Positions 50,478-59,625 of a stretch of 64,000 bases of DNA are shown here, piece after piece. Both the position numbers and the translations under genes were made by a program. The DNA comes from Curtobacterium sp. 'Ferrero' (GTDB lineage: Bacteria; Actinomycetota; Actinomycetes; Actinomycetales; Microbacteriaceae), in assembly GCF_002412165.1 (NCBI RefSeq), contig NZ_NXIA01000013.1, positions 50,566-114,565 of the forward strand. The letters are read 5' to 3'. Below the pieces are notes generated by a model, which saw only the letters and a program-made list of their open reading frames with translations, did no database searches and was not told the DNA's origin. How positions within the stretch are numbered: the stretch's first letter is position 1; each line of letters begins with the position of its first letter.

Positions 50478-51041
50478 ATGACCCGCATCATCGCCGGCGC
50501 CGCCGGCTCCACGACGCTCCGGGTGCCGAAGACCGGCACCCGACCGACGAGCGACCGCGTGCGCGAGGCACTGTTCTCGTCACTCGCGTCGCGGGGCCTG
50601 GTCGAGGACGCGGCGGTGGCGGACCTCTACGCCGGGACGGGTGCCCTCGGGCTCGAGGCGGCGTCGCGCGGCGCGGTCGAGGTCGTCCTCGTCGACCGCG
50701 CGGCCGGCGCCGCCGCCGCCTGCAAGGAGAACGCCCGCGCCGTGCAGAAGCGCGTCCCCGGGGTGCGGATCGACGTCCATGCGCAGCCCGCGCTCGGCTT
50801 CCTGCGGCAGACCGTCCGGACCTTCGACCTCGTCTTCATCGACCCGCCGTACGAGGTCACGGAGCACGAGCTCGGCGAGGTGCTCGAGGCGCTGGTGCCG
50901 CGGCTCACCAGGGAGGCCGTGGTCGTCGTCGAGCGCAGCAAGCGGTCGCCGGAGCCCACGTGGCCGGCCGGGCTCGAGGCGTTCAGCAAGCGCAGTTACG
51001 GCGAGACCGTCGCGTGGGAAGCGGTGGTCGCCGCCGCCTGA
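50478..51041 (+). CDS. rsmD: 16S rRNA (guanine966-N2)-methyltransferase RsmD
   Basis: A 187-residue methyltransferase from ATG 50478. Motifs: TRIIAGAAGSTTLRVPKTGTRPTSDRVREALFSSL, VADLYAGTGALGLEAASRGAVEVVLVD (SAM binding) and LVFIDPPYEV (NPPY-like catalytic motif). Divergent from recG. Confidence 0.94.
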   Translation: MTRIIAGAAGSTTLRVPKTGTRPTSDRVREALFSSLASRGLVEDAAVADLYAGTGALGLEAASRGAVEVVLVDRAAGAAAACKENARAVQKRVPGVRIDVHAQPALGFLRQTVRTFDLVFIDPPYEVTEHELGEVLEALVPRLTREAVVVVERSKRSPEPTWPAGLEAFSKRSYGETVAWEAVVAAA

Positions 51042-51123
51042 CGCCCGGCCGGGAGGCACGTACCGGGTCGTGCGGTCCGGGGCGCCATGAGCGGGTGGCC
51101 GGGTGGACGCGGCCGCGCCGGCC

Positions 51124-51213
51124 GGTTCAGCCTGCGGGCGGCGTTCCGGTCAGCCTGCGGCGCCGCCCCGGTCAGCCGACGGCGCCGTCCCGGTCAGCCT
51201 GCGGCGCCGTCCC
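51124..51213. repeat. 22-bp tandem repeat continuing from the thiL 3' end
   Basis: Four units of the type GGTCAGCCTGCGGCGCCGTCCC (24+22+22+22 bp). The right-hand unit contains the last codons and stop of thiL; the others look like repeated copies of that coding end, each with the same stop. It fills most of the 152-bp gap after rsmD. Confidence 0.8.
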
Positions 51214-52189
51214 AGTCGGCGTAGGGGTCCCACCCGGTCGTCGGGACGGCTTCCCCGCCGCGCAGCACGTCGTGCGCGCCGCGCTCCCGCACCGTCCCGA
51301 TCCAGCGGAACCCACCGGGGAGGCGGGCGTCGCCGGGGAAGGTCGCGAGGAGTCCGTGGTCCTCGCCGCCGTGCAGCGCGACCCGGTCGGGCACCGCCTC
51401 CGGGTCGAGGTCGAGCGTCACCCGGCTCGCTCGTGCCAGCCGTCCGCCGTCGATCGCGAGACCGTCCGACAGGTCGAGCATCGCCGTCGCCCCGGCCTCG
51501 GCGGCGCGGACGCCGTCGGCGATCGGGGGCACGGGTCGGCGCTGGCTGTCGACGTCCGGGTCGGAGTCGGCTCCGCTCGCGACCGTCGCCGCACGCGAGG
51601 GCTCCCCGGCGGCGTCCACCCCGTCGCGGAACAGCCGGGCGAGCCCACGTGCGGCTCGGCCGAGCTCGCCGGACACCGCGAGGACGTCGCCCGGTCGGGC
51701 TCCGGTCCGCAGCACCGCGTCCCGCCCGCCGAGGTCGCCGGTCGCCGTGACCGAGACCGTGAACGTCGCGGAGGTCGACAGGTCGCCGCCGACCACGCCG
51801 CACCCGGGCGAGAGCGCCTCGACGGCGGCGCGCAGTCCGTCCGCGAAGCCCTCGAGCACCGTCACCGGAGTGTCCTGCGGGGCTGCGAGCGCCACCACGA
51901 GGGCGGTCGGCCGGGCCCCCATCGCGGCGACGTCGGAGAGGTTCGTCGCGGCGGCCTTCCACCCGATGTCCTCGGGCGACGACCAGGCCCAGCGGAAGTC
52001 CGGACCGTGCACCATCATGTCGGTCGTGACGACGAACCGGCCGTCCGGAGCCGCCACCACGGCGCAGTCGTCACCGGGTCCCACGATCGGGTCGCCCGCC
52101 GGAAGCCGCCGCACGATCCGGTCGAGCACCTCGAGCTCGCCGAGGTCCCCCACGGTCGGTCCGGCCTGGTCCCCGTGCTGCGCGTCCAC
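51194..52189 (-). CDS. thiL: Thiamine-monophosphate kinase
   Basis: A 331-residue ThiL from GTG 52189. Motifs: VGPGDDCAVVAAPDGRFVVTTDMMVHG, WKAAATNLSDVAAMGARP, GVVGGDLSTSATFTVSVTATG, MLDLSDGLAIDGGRLARAS and LHGGEDHGLLATFP. It phosphorylates thiamine monophosphate to the active diphosphate. It is divergent from the lipoprotein gene. Its last codons are the source of the tandem repeat at 51124-51213. Confidence 0.94.
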   Translation of the reverse strand: MDAQHGDQAGPTVGDLGELEVLDRIVRRLPAGDPIVGPGDDCAVVAAPDGRFVVTTDMMVHGPDFRWAWSSPEDIGWKAAATNLSDVAAMGARPTALVVALAAPQDTPVTVLEGFADGLRAAVEALSPGCGVVGGDLSTSATFTVSVTATGDLGGRDAVLRTGARPGDVLAVSGELGRAARGLARLFRDGVDAAGEPSRAATVASGADSDPDVDSQRRPVPPIADGVRAAEAGATAMLDLSDGLAIDGGRLARASRVTLDLDPEAVPDRVALHGGEDHGLLATFPGDARLPGGFRWIGTVRERGAHDVLRGGEAVPTTGWDPYADWDGAAG

Positions 52190-52213
52190 ACGAGAACGGT
52201 AGCCTGGACTCCG

Positions 52214-52699
52214 ATGGACACCGCGCGCCGCACCACCCGCACCGCCGCGATCGTCGGCGTGGCGATCGCCCTGGCGGCCGGCCTCACGGGGTGCACGAAC
52301 GCCGTGTCGATGACCGCCGCACCGTCCGCCGACGCGGCAGCCTGCGCCGCGGCCCAGGTCCGGTTGCCCGACACGGTGGGACAGTCGGCGGCACTCCGGA
52401 ACACGAACGCGCAGTCGACCGCCGCGTGGGGCGACCCGGCGGTGGCGATCTACCACTGTGGCGTGCCCGTGCCCACGGTGTCCGACCTGCCGTGCTTCTC
52501 GAAGGGGTCGGTCGACTGGATCCGCGACGACCGTGGGGCGCAGATCGTCTACACGACGTTCGGACGGTCCCCTGCCGTGCAGGTCGTCATCGAGTCCTCG
52601 AAGGCCACGGACCAGGTCCTGCAGGACATCGGCACCGCGGTCGCGACCCTGCCGAAGGACGGGCACGAGTGCTTGGACCCGTCCGAGGTCAACGGCTGA
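52214..52699 (+). CDS. DUF3515 family lipoprotein
   Basis: A 161-residue protein from ATG 52214. A signal peptide (RRTTRTAAIVGVAIALAAGLTGC) ends in the lipobox LTGC, so it is anchored to the outer face of the membrane. The mature part has VRLPDTVGQSAALRNTNAQSTAAWGDPAVAIYHCGV and a second Cys pair (LPCFSKG, HECLDP), typical of the actinobacterial DUF3515 family. Function unknown; it usually sits beside ddl or thiL. Confidence 0.88.
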   Translation: MDTARRTTRTAAIVGVAIALAAGLTGCTNAVSMTAAPSADAAACAAAQVRLPDTVGQSAALRNTNAQSTAAWGDPAVAIYHCGVPVPTVSDLPCFSKGSVDWIRDDRGAQIVYTTFGRSPAVQVVIESSKATDQVLQDIGTAVATLPKDGHECLDPSEVNG

Positions 52700-52764
52700 C
52701 GCTCCGCCGCGTCCGCGCATCCGACCGCACGCACGCACGGCCGCGCGCATGCACTCCGAGACTC

Positions 52765-52853
52765 GCTCGAGAGCGACAGTTGCGTCGGGTCGCTTTCGCG
52801 AAAGCGACAGAATCGGCACCGCGAACAGCACGGGAATGTCGCTTTCGCGGCTG
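52765..52853. repeat. GCGAAAGCGAC repeat cluster with perfect 20-bp palindrome
   Basis: GTCGCTTTCGCGAAAGCGAC at 52789-52808 is identical to the copy at 38388-38407. Half copies GAGCGACAG (left) and TGTCGCTTTCGCGG (right, about 52836) flank it. The gap 52700-52924 between convergent genes has no gene. Confidence 0.8.
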
Positions 52854-52924
52854 CGAACGGATGCGGCCTCCGGGCTGCGGACGGGTGCGGCCTCCAGGCT
52901 GCGACCGGACGGGCCGGGCGGAGG

Positions 52925-54010
52925 TCAGCGGACGGCGGCGCGTCCCAGCTCGATGAGCTCCGTCACGAGCTCGCCGTAGGACACGCCCGACGCCGCCCAG
53001 CAGCGCGGGTACATCGACAGCGGGGTGAAGCCGGGCATCGTGTTGACCTCGTTGACGACGAAGCCGTCGTCGGTCAGGAAGCAGTCGACCCGGGCGAGCC
53101 CGGCGCCGCCGATCGCCTCGAACGCCCGGGCGCCGATCGACCGGATCTCGTCGGTCTGCGCCTCGGTCAACGGGGCCGGGCAGAGCAGGGACTCGTCACC
53201 GCCCAGGTACTTCGACGCGAAGTCGTAGAAGCCGTCCTCGGCCACGACGATCTCACCCGGCAGGCTCGTGCGCGGCACACCGTCGCGGCCCTCGAGCACG
53301 GCGACCTCGACCTCGCGGCCGACCATGCGCGGCTCGACGATGACCTTCGAGTCGTGTTCGAAGGCCAGGTCCATCGCGGCACCGAGCTGCGACGGCTCGT
53401 CGACCCGGGAGACGCCCATGCTCGACCCGGCGCGGGCGGGCTTGACGAACACCGGGAAGCCGTGCGCCGCCACCGACTCGGCGACGTCGACGGGGTCCGC
53501 CGCCCACTGCCGCCGGAGCACGGTCGTCCACGGTGCGACCCGCAGTCCGGCGTGCTCGAGGACGGCCTTGGCGACGTGCTTGTCCATCGCCAGCGCGCTG
53601 GCGAGCACGCCGTCCCCGACGTACGGCAAGCCGGCGATCTCGAGGAGGCCCTGGATCGTGCCGTCCTCGCCGAACGGCCCGTGCAGGATCGGGAACACGA
53701 CGTCGACGTCCGGCACCGTGGTCACGGAACCGTCGGCGTGCGAGACGACCAGGTCGCGGGTGGCCGGCGACGTCGGGAACGCCACCCGCGTGCCGTTGTC
53801 GAGGACCTCGGGCAGGTGGCGGTCGTGGATCGCCCACCGCGTCGGGTCGTCCGGCTGCAGGGTGAACGCACCGGCCTTCGTGATGCCGATCGGCACGATC
53901 TCGTAGGCGTCCCGATCGACGACGTCCATGATGCCCCCGGCGGTCACGCAGCTGATCTCGTGCTCGCTGGAACGGCCGCCGAACAGCACGGCGACGGTGG
54001 TCTTGGCCAT
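52925..54010 (-). CDS. ddl: D-alanine--D-alanine ligase
   Basis: A 361-residue ATP-grasp ligase starting at ATG 54010 with AGGGGGT 5 nt upstream. Motifs: VAVLFGGRSSEHEISCVTAGGIM, VFPILHGPFGEDGTIQGLLEIAGLPYVG, FPVFVKPARAGSSMGVSRVD and VDCFLTDDGFVVNEVNTMPGFTPLSMYP. A Tyr-type active-site loop (DFASKYLGGDE) indicates D-Ala-D-Ala, not D-Lac. It follows gpsA, 29 bp apart. Confidence 0.95.
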   Translation of the reverse strand: MAKTTVAVLFGGRSSEHEISCVTAGGIMDVVDRDAYEIVPIGITKAGAFTLQPDDPTRWAIHDRHLPEVLDNGTRVAFPTSPATRDLVVSHADGSVTTVPDVDVVFPILHGPFGEDGTIQGLLEIAGLPYVGDGVLASALAMDKHVAKAVLEHAGLRVAPWTTVLRRQWAADPVDVAESVAAHGFPVFVKPARAGSSMGVSRVDEPSQLGAAMDLAFEHDSKVIVEPRMVGREVEVAVLEGRDGVPRTSLPGEIVVAEDGFYDFASKYLGGDESLLCPAPLTEAQTDEIRSIGARAFEAIGGAGLARVDCFLTDDGFVVNEVNTMPGFTPLSMYPRCWAASGVSYGELVTELIELGRAAVR

Positions 54011-54039
54011 GGAGGACCCCCTGGGTGGTCGCGGACCCG

Positions 54040-55152
54040 TCACTCGCCCTGGGGCTCGTCGGTCTCGGTGAGGTGCGGCGCGATGTTGCGCGGGTCGAGC
54101 CTACCGGCGAGCACCTCGCCCACCTGGCTGACGATGGGCATGTCGACCCCGTTCGCCGCCGCGAGCTCGAGGATCGGCGCGACCGACGCCAGGCCCTCGG
54201 CGGTCTGGTTCATCTGGCGGACGACCTCGTCGAACCGGTAGCCCTGGCCGAGCAGTCGACCGGCGGTGTTGTTCCGTGACAGCGGCGACTGGCACGTCGC
54301 GATGAGGTCGCCCAGGCCGGCGAGCCCGGACAGCGTGGACGGCTGGGCGCCGAGCGAGACCGCGAACTCGGTCATCTCCGCCAGGCCGCGGGTGATGATC
54401 GACGCCTTCGTGTTCTCGCCGTACCCGACGCCGTCGACGATGCCGATGGCGACCGCGATGAGGTTCTTCAGCACGCCCCCGAACTCGGTGCCGATCACGT
54501 CGGTGTTGATGAACGAGCGGAAGTACGGGTTCGTGGCCACGGCCGCGACGGCGGTGGCGGTGTCGGCCGACGTCGAGGACACGACGGCGGCGGTGGGCTG
54601 CCGACGTGCGATCTCGAGGGCGAGGTTCGGACCGCTCGCGACGGCGATGCGGTCGCGGTCGATGCCGAGCCCCTGGTGCAGGACCTCGCTCATGCGCAGG
54701 CCGGTCGCCTTCTCGACGCCCTTCATGAGGCTCACGACGGGCACGGCGGCGGGCAGCAGCGGTGCGATCGCGTCGAGGTTCGCGCGGAGCGACTGCGACG
54801 GGACGGACACGTAGACCTGCTCGGCACCGTCGAGCACGGCGGCGAGCGACGTCGACGCGGTCAGCGTGCGCGGCAGGTTGATGCCGGGCAGGTAGTCGGA
54901 GTTCCGCTTCGTCTCGGTGATCTCGCGGGCGACCTCCGGACGACGGGCCCAGACGACCGTCTCGGCGCCGCCCTCGGCGAGCACCTTCGCGAACGTGGTC
55001 CCCCAGCTGCCGGCGCCGATGACGGCCACGCGGGGCTTGTCGGTCGACTGCATCACCACGCGGATCGCGGCGGTGTCGACGGCGCCGGGGGCGGCCACGG
55101 CGGGGTCCGGGTGGTCGTCGTGCGGGCGGAGGCCCGGGGCGTGGTCACTCAA
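54040..55152 (-). CDS. gpsA: Glycerol-3-phosphate dehydrogenase [NAD(P)+]
   Basis: A 370-residue GpsA. Motifs: RVAVIGAGSWGTTFAKVLAEGG, VSLMKGVEKATGLRMSEVL, VASGPNLALEIARRQPTA, EFGGVLKNLIAVAIGIVDGVGYGENTKASIITRGLAEM and LAGLGDLIATCQSPLSRN. It makes sn-glycerol-3-phosphate for lipids. TTG 55152 is taken as start because it overlaps plsC by 8 bp, has GGAG upstream and the next 33 codons almost all end in G or C; ATG 55053 is the alternative and closer to usual length. Confidence 0.93.
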   Translation of the reverse strand: MSDHAPGLRPHDDHPDPAVAAPGAVDTAAIRVVMQSTDKPRVAVIGAGSWGTTFAKVLAEGGAETVVWARRPEVAREITETKRNSDYLPGINLPRTLTASTSLAAVLDGAEQVYVSVPSQSLRANLDAIAPLLPAAVPVVSLMKGVEKATGLRMSEVLHQGLGIDRDRIAVASGPNLALEIARRQPTAAVVSSTSADTATAVAAVATNPYFRSFINTDVIGTEFGGVLKNLIAVAIGIVDGVGYGENTKASIITRGLAEMTEFAVSLGAQPSTLSGLAGLGDLIATCQSPLSRNNTAGRLLGQGYRFDEVVRQMNQTAEGLASVAPILELAAANGVDMPIVSQVGEVLAGRLDPRNIAPHLTETDEPQGE

Positions 55153-55975
55153 ACTTGCCGGTCTCCTTCTGGTTGTTCGCCGCCGGGTCCCAGCGGGTCG
55201 CCGGAGCCTGCTCGCCGCGCAGCTCCTCCAACAGTTCGGTGATGCGCTGCATGACGATCGCGGTGGCCTCGACGAGCATCTGCTGGTCGATCGGCCGGCC
55301 GCGGTACGCCGACAGGTCGACCTCGTCGCCGACGATCACGTCGACGCGGGTCGGGGGGAACAGCTTCAGCTTCTTGGCGTACCGCGCCATGATCCCCTGC
55401 GTGCCCCAGTGGGCCATCGGGATGAGCGGGACGTCGTTCTCGAGCGCGATCCGCACCGCGCCCGTCTTTCCGCGCATCGGCCAGAGGTCGGGGTCACGGG
55501 TGAGCGTGCCCTCGGGGTAGACGATGATGGCGCCGCCCTGCTCGATCACGGACTTGCCGCCGCCGAGCGGGTCGCTCAGCCGCGTCCGCCCGGAGCGTTC
55601 GACCGGGATCTGGCCCATGCCCGACATGAGCTTGCCGAAGACGGGGACCTTGAACAGCGACGCCTTCGCGAGGAACCGCGGCGCACGGCGGGACAGCCAC
55701 ACGGCCGTGCCCACCACGAGCGGGTCGATGTTCGTGAAGTGGTTCGGGGCGAGGACGAACGCGCCGTCCTCCGGCAACCGCTTCGACCCGTGCCAGTGGT
55801 ACCGCGCCGAGAACCGGAACACCGGGATGACCACGGACGCCGTGATGCGGAACGCGGTGTTCAGCTCCCCCTTGCGCCACCGGCGCCCGGGTGTGGGCAG
55901 CCCCGTGGTGACCTGCGAGGCGGACGCACGCCGCGCCTCCAGGCCGTCACCGTCGCCGTGCGACGTACCAGCCAC
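55145..55975 (-). CDS. plsC: 1-acyl-sn-glycerol-3-phosphate acyltransferase (PlsC family)
   Basis: A 276-residue PlsC-like acyltransferase: FVLAPNHFTNIDPLVVGTAV carries the NHxxxxD catalytic motif and AIIVYPEGTLTRDP the EGT motif. It acylates lysophosphatidic acid at the membrane. It follows murA and overlaps gpsA, linking lipid and wall genes. Its first ~25 residues are variable and contain the LEAR coding copy of the GGCCTGGAGGCGCGG half-repeat. Confidence 0.92.
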   Translation of the reverse strand: MAGTSHGDGDGLEARRASASQVTTGLPTPGRRWRKGELNTAFRITASVVIPVFRFSARYHWHGSKRLPEDGAFVLAPNHFTNIDPLVVGTAVWLSRRAPRFLAKASLFKVPVFGKLMSGMGQIPVERSGRTRLSDPLGGGKSVIEQGGAIIVYPEGTLTRDPDLWPMRGKTGAVRIALENDVPLIPMAHWGTQGIMARYAKKLKLFPPTRVDVIVGDEVDLSAYRGRPIDQQMLVEATAIVMQRITELLEELRGEQAPATRWDPAANNQKETGKFE

Positions 55976-55980
55976 GGCGC

Positions 55981-57348
55981 TCAGCCCGCGAAGTCGAAGT
56001 CGGCGCCGAGCTTGCGGAGCTTCGGGATGAAGTGCTCGTAGCCCCGGCTGATGATGCCGACGTTGGTGATGTGCGACTCACCCTCGGCGGTCAGCGCCGC
56101 GATGAGGTGGCTGAACCCGCCGCGCAGGTCGGGGACGCGGACGTCGGCCCCGTGCAGCTTGGTGGGACCCGTGATGACCGCGGCCTGCTCGAACGGGCGG
56201 CGGGCGACACGGCGGTCGTGCCCGGGGAGCCCGTCCTTGTGCACGACGATGTCGGCGCCCATCTCGTTGAGCGCGTCGGTGAAGCCGAACCGGTTCTCGT
56301 ACACGGTCTCGTGCACGACGCTCTCGCCCTCGGCCTGGGTCAGCGCGACGACGAGCGGCTGCTGCCAGTCGGTCATGAAGCCGGGGTGCACGTCGGTCTC
56401 GATCACGACGGGGCGCAGGACCTCGCGCTCCCGGTAGAACCGGATGCCGTCCTCCTGGACGTCGAACCCGCCGCCGACCTTGCGGAAGACGTTGAGGAAG
56501 GTCATCAGCTCCTGCTGCTTCGCGCCCTCGACGAAGATGTCGCCGTTGGTGGCGAGCGCGGCCGACGCCCAGCTCGCGGCCTCGTTGCGGTCGTTGATCG
56601 CGCGGTGGGTGTAGCCGCGGAGCGACTCGACGCCCTCGATGAAGATCGTGCGGCTCGGCTCGACCGTGACGATCGCGCCCATCTTCTGCAGGATCGCGAT
56701 GAGGTCCATGATCTCGGGCTCGATGGCCGCGTTCCGGAGCTCGGTCGTGCCCGAGGCGAGCACCGCGGACAGGAGCACCTGCTCGGTCGCGCCGACGCTC
56801 GGGTACGGCAGCTCGATCTCCGCACCGCGGAGCCCGTCGGGCGCGGTGAGGTGGATGCCGCTGACCTGCTTGTCGACGACGGCGCCCATCGCCCGCAGCG
56901 CGTCGAGGTGGAAGTCGATCGGCCGGTCGCCGATGCGGCACCCGCCGAGGTCGGGGATGAAGGCCTCGCCGAGCCGGTGCAGCAGCGGACCGCAGAACAG
57001 GATCGGGATGCGGCTCGACCCGGCGTGGGCGTCGATCTCCGCGAAGTGCGCGGACTCGACGTTCGACGGGTCGAGGATGAGCTCGCCTCGTGCAGGATCC
57101 GTGATCCGCACCCCGTGCACCTCGAGCAGGCCGCGGACGACCTTGACGTCGGAGATGTCCGGTACGTCCTTGAGGATCGAGGGGGTGTCGCCCAGGAGTG
57201 CCGCCACCATCGCCTTGGTCGCGAGGTTCTTCGCCCCGCGGACCTCGATGCGTCCGACGAGCGGCTTGCCGCCCCGGATGACGATCTCGTCCGACTTGAG
57301 GCCCACGCGGGCCCCAGCGGCTGCGGCGTCCTGTACGAGAGAGTTCAC
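55981..57348 (-). CDS. murA: UDP-N-acetylglucosamine 1-carboxyvinyltransferase
   Basis: A 455-residue MurA, first step of peptidoglycan synthesis. Motifs: VGRIEVRGAKNLATKAMVAALL (Lys22 region), DLGGCRIGDRPIDFHL with the PEP-binding Cys near residue 136, SVGATEQVLLSAVLA, INDRNEAASWASAALAT and VHPGFMTDWQQPLVVAL. The Cys (not Asp as in mycobacteria) predicts fosfomycin sensitivity. GTG 57348 overlaps the leuD stop by one base. A longer in-frame ATG at 57378 exists. Confidence 0.94.
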   Translation of the reverse strand: MNSLVQDAAAAGARVGLKSDEIVIRGGKPLVGRIEVRGAKNLATKAMVAALLGDTPSILKDVPDISDVKVVRGLLEVHGVRITDPARGELILDPSNVESAHFAEIDAHAGSSRIPILFCGPLLHRLGEAFIPDLGGCRIGDRPIDFHLDALRAMGAVVDKQVSGIHLTAPDGLRGAEIELPYPSVGATEQVLLSAVLASGTTELRNAAIEPEIMDLIAILQKMGAIVTVEPSRTIFIEGVESLRGYTHRAINDRNEAASWASAALATNGDIFVEGAKQQELMTFLNVFRKVGGGFDVQEDGIRFYREREVLRPVVIETDVHPGFMTDWQQPLVVALTQAEGESVVHETVYENRFGFTDALNEMGADIVVHKDGLPGHDRRVARRPFEQAAVITGPTKLHGADVRVPDLRGGFSHLIAALTAEGESHITNVGIISRGYEHFIPKLRKLGADFDFAG

Positions 57349-57944
57349 TACTTCACCGGCAATGTCTTCGGCCGCCAACGGGAGCGGCGGGATTCGAACT
57401 CCGTGATCGCGGTCTCGTCACGGAGGGTGAGCCCGATGTCGTCGAGCCCTTCCATCAACCGCCAACGAGTGTAAGCGTCGATCTCGAAGGGGACGTCCAC
57501 ATCCCCGATCGACACGCGCTGCGCCACGAGGTCGACCGTCGCGGACACGCCGGGGTTCCGCTCGATCTCGGCCCAGAGGGCCTCGACCTCCGCCTCGGTC
57601 ACGATCGCCGTGACGAGGCCCTGCTTGCCGGCGTTGCCCTTGAAGATGTCCGCGAACCGGGACGACACGACGACCCGGAACCCGAAGTCGCGGAGCGCCC
57701 AGACGGCGTGCTCGCGGCTCGACCCGGTGCCGAAGTCGGGTCCGGCGACGAGCACCGCGGCGCCCTGGTACTCCGGCTGGTTGAGCACGAAGTCCGGGTC
57801 CTGGCGCCACCCGGCGAACAGCGCGTCCTCGAAGCCGGTCTTCGTGACGCGCTTGAGGTAGACCGCCGGGATGATCTGGTCGGTGTCGACGTTCGAGCGC
57901 TTGAGCGGCGCGGCGACCCCGGTGACGGTGGTGATCTTGTCCAT
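57348..57944 (-). CDS. leuD: 3-isopropylmalate dehydratase small subunit
   Basis: A 198-residue Leu[66 protein letters not shown]. With LeuC it isomerises 2- to 3-isopropylmalate in leucine synthesis. Start ATG 57944 overlaps the leuC stop by one base. Confidence 0.96.
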   Translation of the reverse strand: MDKITTVTGVAAPLKRSNVDTDQIIPAVYLKRVTKTGFEDALFAGWRQDPDFVLNQPEYQGAAVLVAGPDFGTGSSREHAVWALRDFGFRVVVSSRFADIFKGNAGKQGLVTAIVTEAEVEALWAEIERNPGVSATVDLVAQRVSIGDVDVPFEIDAYTRWRLMEGLDDIGLTLRDETAITEFESRRSRWRPKTLPVK

Positions 57945-59419
57945 CAGAAGGTCCCCTCGGTGGTCGCGGTCGTGGTGGCGGTCTCGGTGTCGGTGACGGA
58001 CGCCAGCGCGTCGTCGGTCTGCAGGTCCCACGGGCTCGACAGCGTCCCGCGGACGGCGGTGGCGGCGGCGACGAGCGGCGACACGAGGTGCGTCCGACCG
58101 CCCTTGCCCTGCCGGCCCTCGAAGTTGCGGTTCGAGGTGGAGGCGCAGCGCTCCCCCGGCGCGAGCTGGTCGGGGTTCATGCCGAGGCACATCGAGCAGC
58201 CGGCGAACCGCCACTCGGCGCCGAAGTCGGTGAACACCTTGTCCAGCCCCTCGGCCTCGGCCTCGAGCCGGACGCGCGCAGAGCCCGGCACGACCATCAC
58301 GCGCACCCCGGGAGCCTTCTCACGCCCCTTGATGATCGACGCGAAGGCGCGGAGGTCCTCGATGCGGGAGTTCGTGCACGACCCCATGAACACCGCATCG
58401 ACGGCGATGTCCTTCATCGGCGTGCCGGCCTGCAGGTCCATGTACTCCAGGGCCCGCGAGGCTGCCGCCTGGTCGTTCGGGTCGTCGTAGCTCGACGGGT
58501 CCGGGACGCTCTCGGACAGGGACACGCCCTGGCCGGGGTTGGTGCCCCACGTGACGAAGGGCTCGAGCTCGTCGGCGTCGATGAACACCTCGGCGTCGAA
58601 CACCGCGTCGTCGTCCGTGCGCAGCGTCTCCCAGTACGCCACGGCGTCGTCCCAGTCCTGGCCCGTCGGCGCGTGGTCGCGGCCCTGGACGTAGTCGTAG
58701 GTGGTCTGGTCGGGCGCGACCATGCCCGCACGGGCTCCGGCCTCGATCGACATGTTGCAGATCGTCATGCGGCCCTCCATCGAGAGCGCGCGGATCGCGG
58801 AGCCGCGGTACTCGAGCACGTAGCCCTGCCCACCGCCGGTACCGATCTTCGCGATGACGGCGAGGATGATGTCCTTCGCCGTCACGCCCGGGCGAAGGGT
58901 GCCCTCGACCGTGATCGCCATGGTCTTGAACGGCTTGAGCGGCAGTGTCTGCGTGGCGAGGACGTGCTCGACCTCGGACGTGCCGATGCCGAAGGCCATC
59001 GCACCGAACGCGCCGTGCGTCGACGTGTGCGAGTCGCCGCACACGACCGTGATGCCCGGCATCGTCAGGCCGAGCTGCGGTCCGACCACGTGGACGATCC
59101 CCTGCTCCTTGTCGCCCAGCGAGTGCAGGCGGACGCCGAACTCCTCGCAGTTGCGGCGGAGCGTCTCGATCTGGGTGCGGCTCGTCGGGTCGGCGATGGG
59201 CCGGTCGATCGCGAGGGTCGGGGTGTTGTGGTCCTCAGTCGCGATCGTGAGGTCGAGGCGACGCACCGGGCGGCCGGCCTGGCGCAGGCCGTCGAACGCC
59301 TGCGGGCTCGTGACCTCGTGCACGAGGTGGAGGTCGATGTAGAGGAGGTCCGGCTTGCCGTCCTCGCCCTTGACCACGACGTGGTCGTCCCACACCTTCT
59401 CGGCGAGCGTCTTTCCCAT
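57944..59419 (-). CDS. leuC: 3-isopropylmalate dehydratase large subunit
   Basis: A 491-residue LeuC starting at ATG 59419. Aconitase-type motifs: [87 protein letters not shown] and [34 protein letters not shown], whose three cysteines hold the 4Fe-4S cluster. A Thr-rich tail ([16 protein letters not shown]) is added at the end. Confidence 0.96.
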   Translation of the reverse strand: MGKTLAEKVWDDHVVVKGEDGKPDLLYIDLHLVHEVTSPQAFDGLRQAGRPVRRLDLTIATEDHNTPTLAIDRPIADPTSRTQIETLRRNCEEFGVRLHSLGDKEQGIVHVVGPQLGLTMPGITVVCGDSHTSTHGAFGAMAFGIGTSEVEHVLATQTLPLKPFKTMAITVEGTLRPGVTAKDIILAVIAKIGTGGGQGYVLEYRGSAIRALSMEGRMTICNMSIEAGARAGMVAPDQTTYDYVQGRDHAPTGQDWDDAVAYWETLRTDDDAVFDAEVFIDADELEPFVTWGTNPGQGVSLSESVPDPSSYDDPNDQAAASRALEYMDLQAGTPMKDIAVDAVFMGSCTNSRIEDLRAFASIIKGREKAPGVRVMVVPGSARVRLEAEAEGLDKVFTDFGAEWRFAGCSMCLGMNPDQLAPGERCASTSNRNFEGRQGKGGRTHLVSPLVAAATAVRGTLSSPWDLQTDDALASVTDTETATTTATTEGTF

Positions 59420-59510
59420 CGGCCCGGCCCTTCCTCGTTGACGTCGGTACGCCGCTGTCGCGGCTCGGTCCGGCCACTCTAGCAGGTTGGTATACCAACG
59501 TGGGCACGTG

Positions 59511-59561
59511 CCGTCCGGAGGCTCGTGGCGGGCCCCGCCACGGGCCTCCCGGCGGGTCGTC
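59511..59561. repeat. Imperfect palindrome of the GGAGGC family upstream of leuC
   Basis: CCGGAGGCTCGTGGCGG and CCGCCACGGGCCTCCCGG pair around GGCCCC with a few mismatches, followed by another GGGAGGCACGGCGCGGG half at about 59570. It lies between the divergent leuC and FUSC-type genes, where a terminator is not needed, so the family may have another role here. Confidence 0.65.
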
Positions 59562-59625
59562 CCCACCGCCGGGAGGCACGGCGCGGGTCGGCGACACCCG
59601 TCGCGGTGGGAGGATGGGTGACGAC

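Noticed and set aside
47897..52213. Very long plus-strand open frame running into the DUF3515 gene
   Set aside because: It crosses coaD, recG, rsmD and thiL on other frames or strands. Only the part from ATG 52214, with its lipoprotein signal, is a gene.
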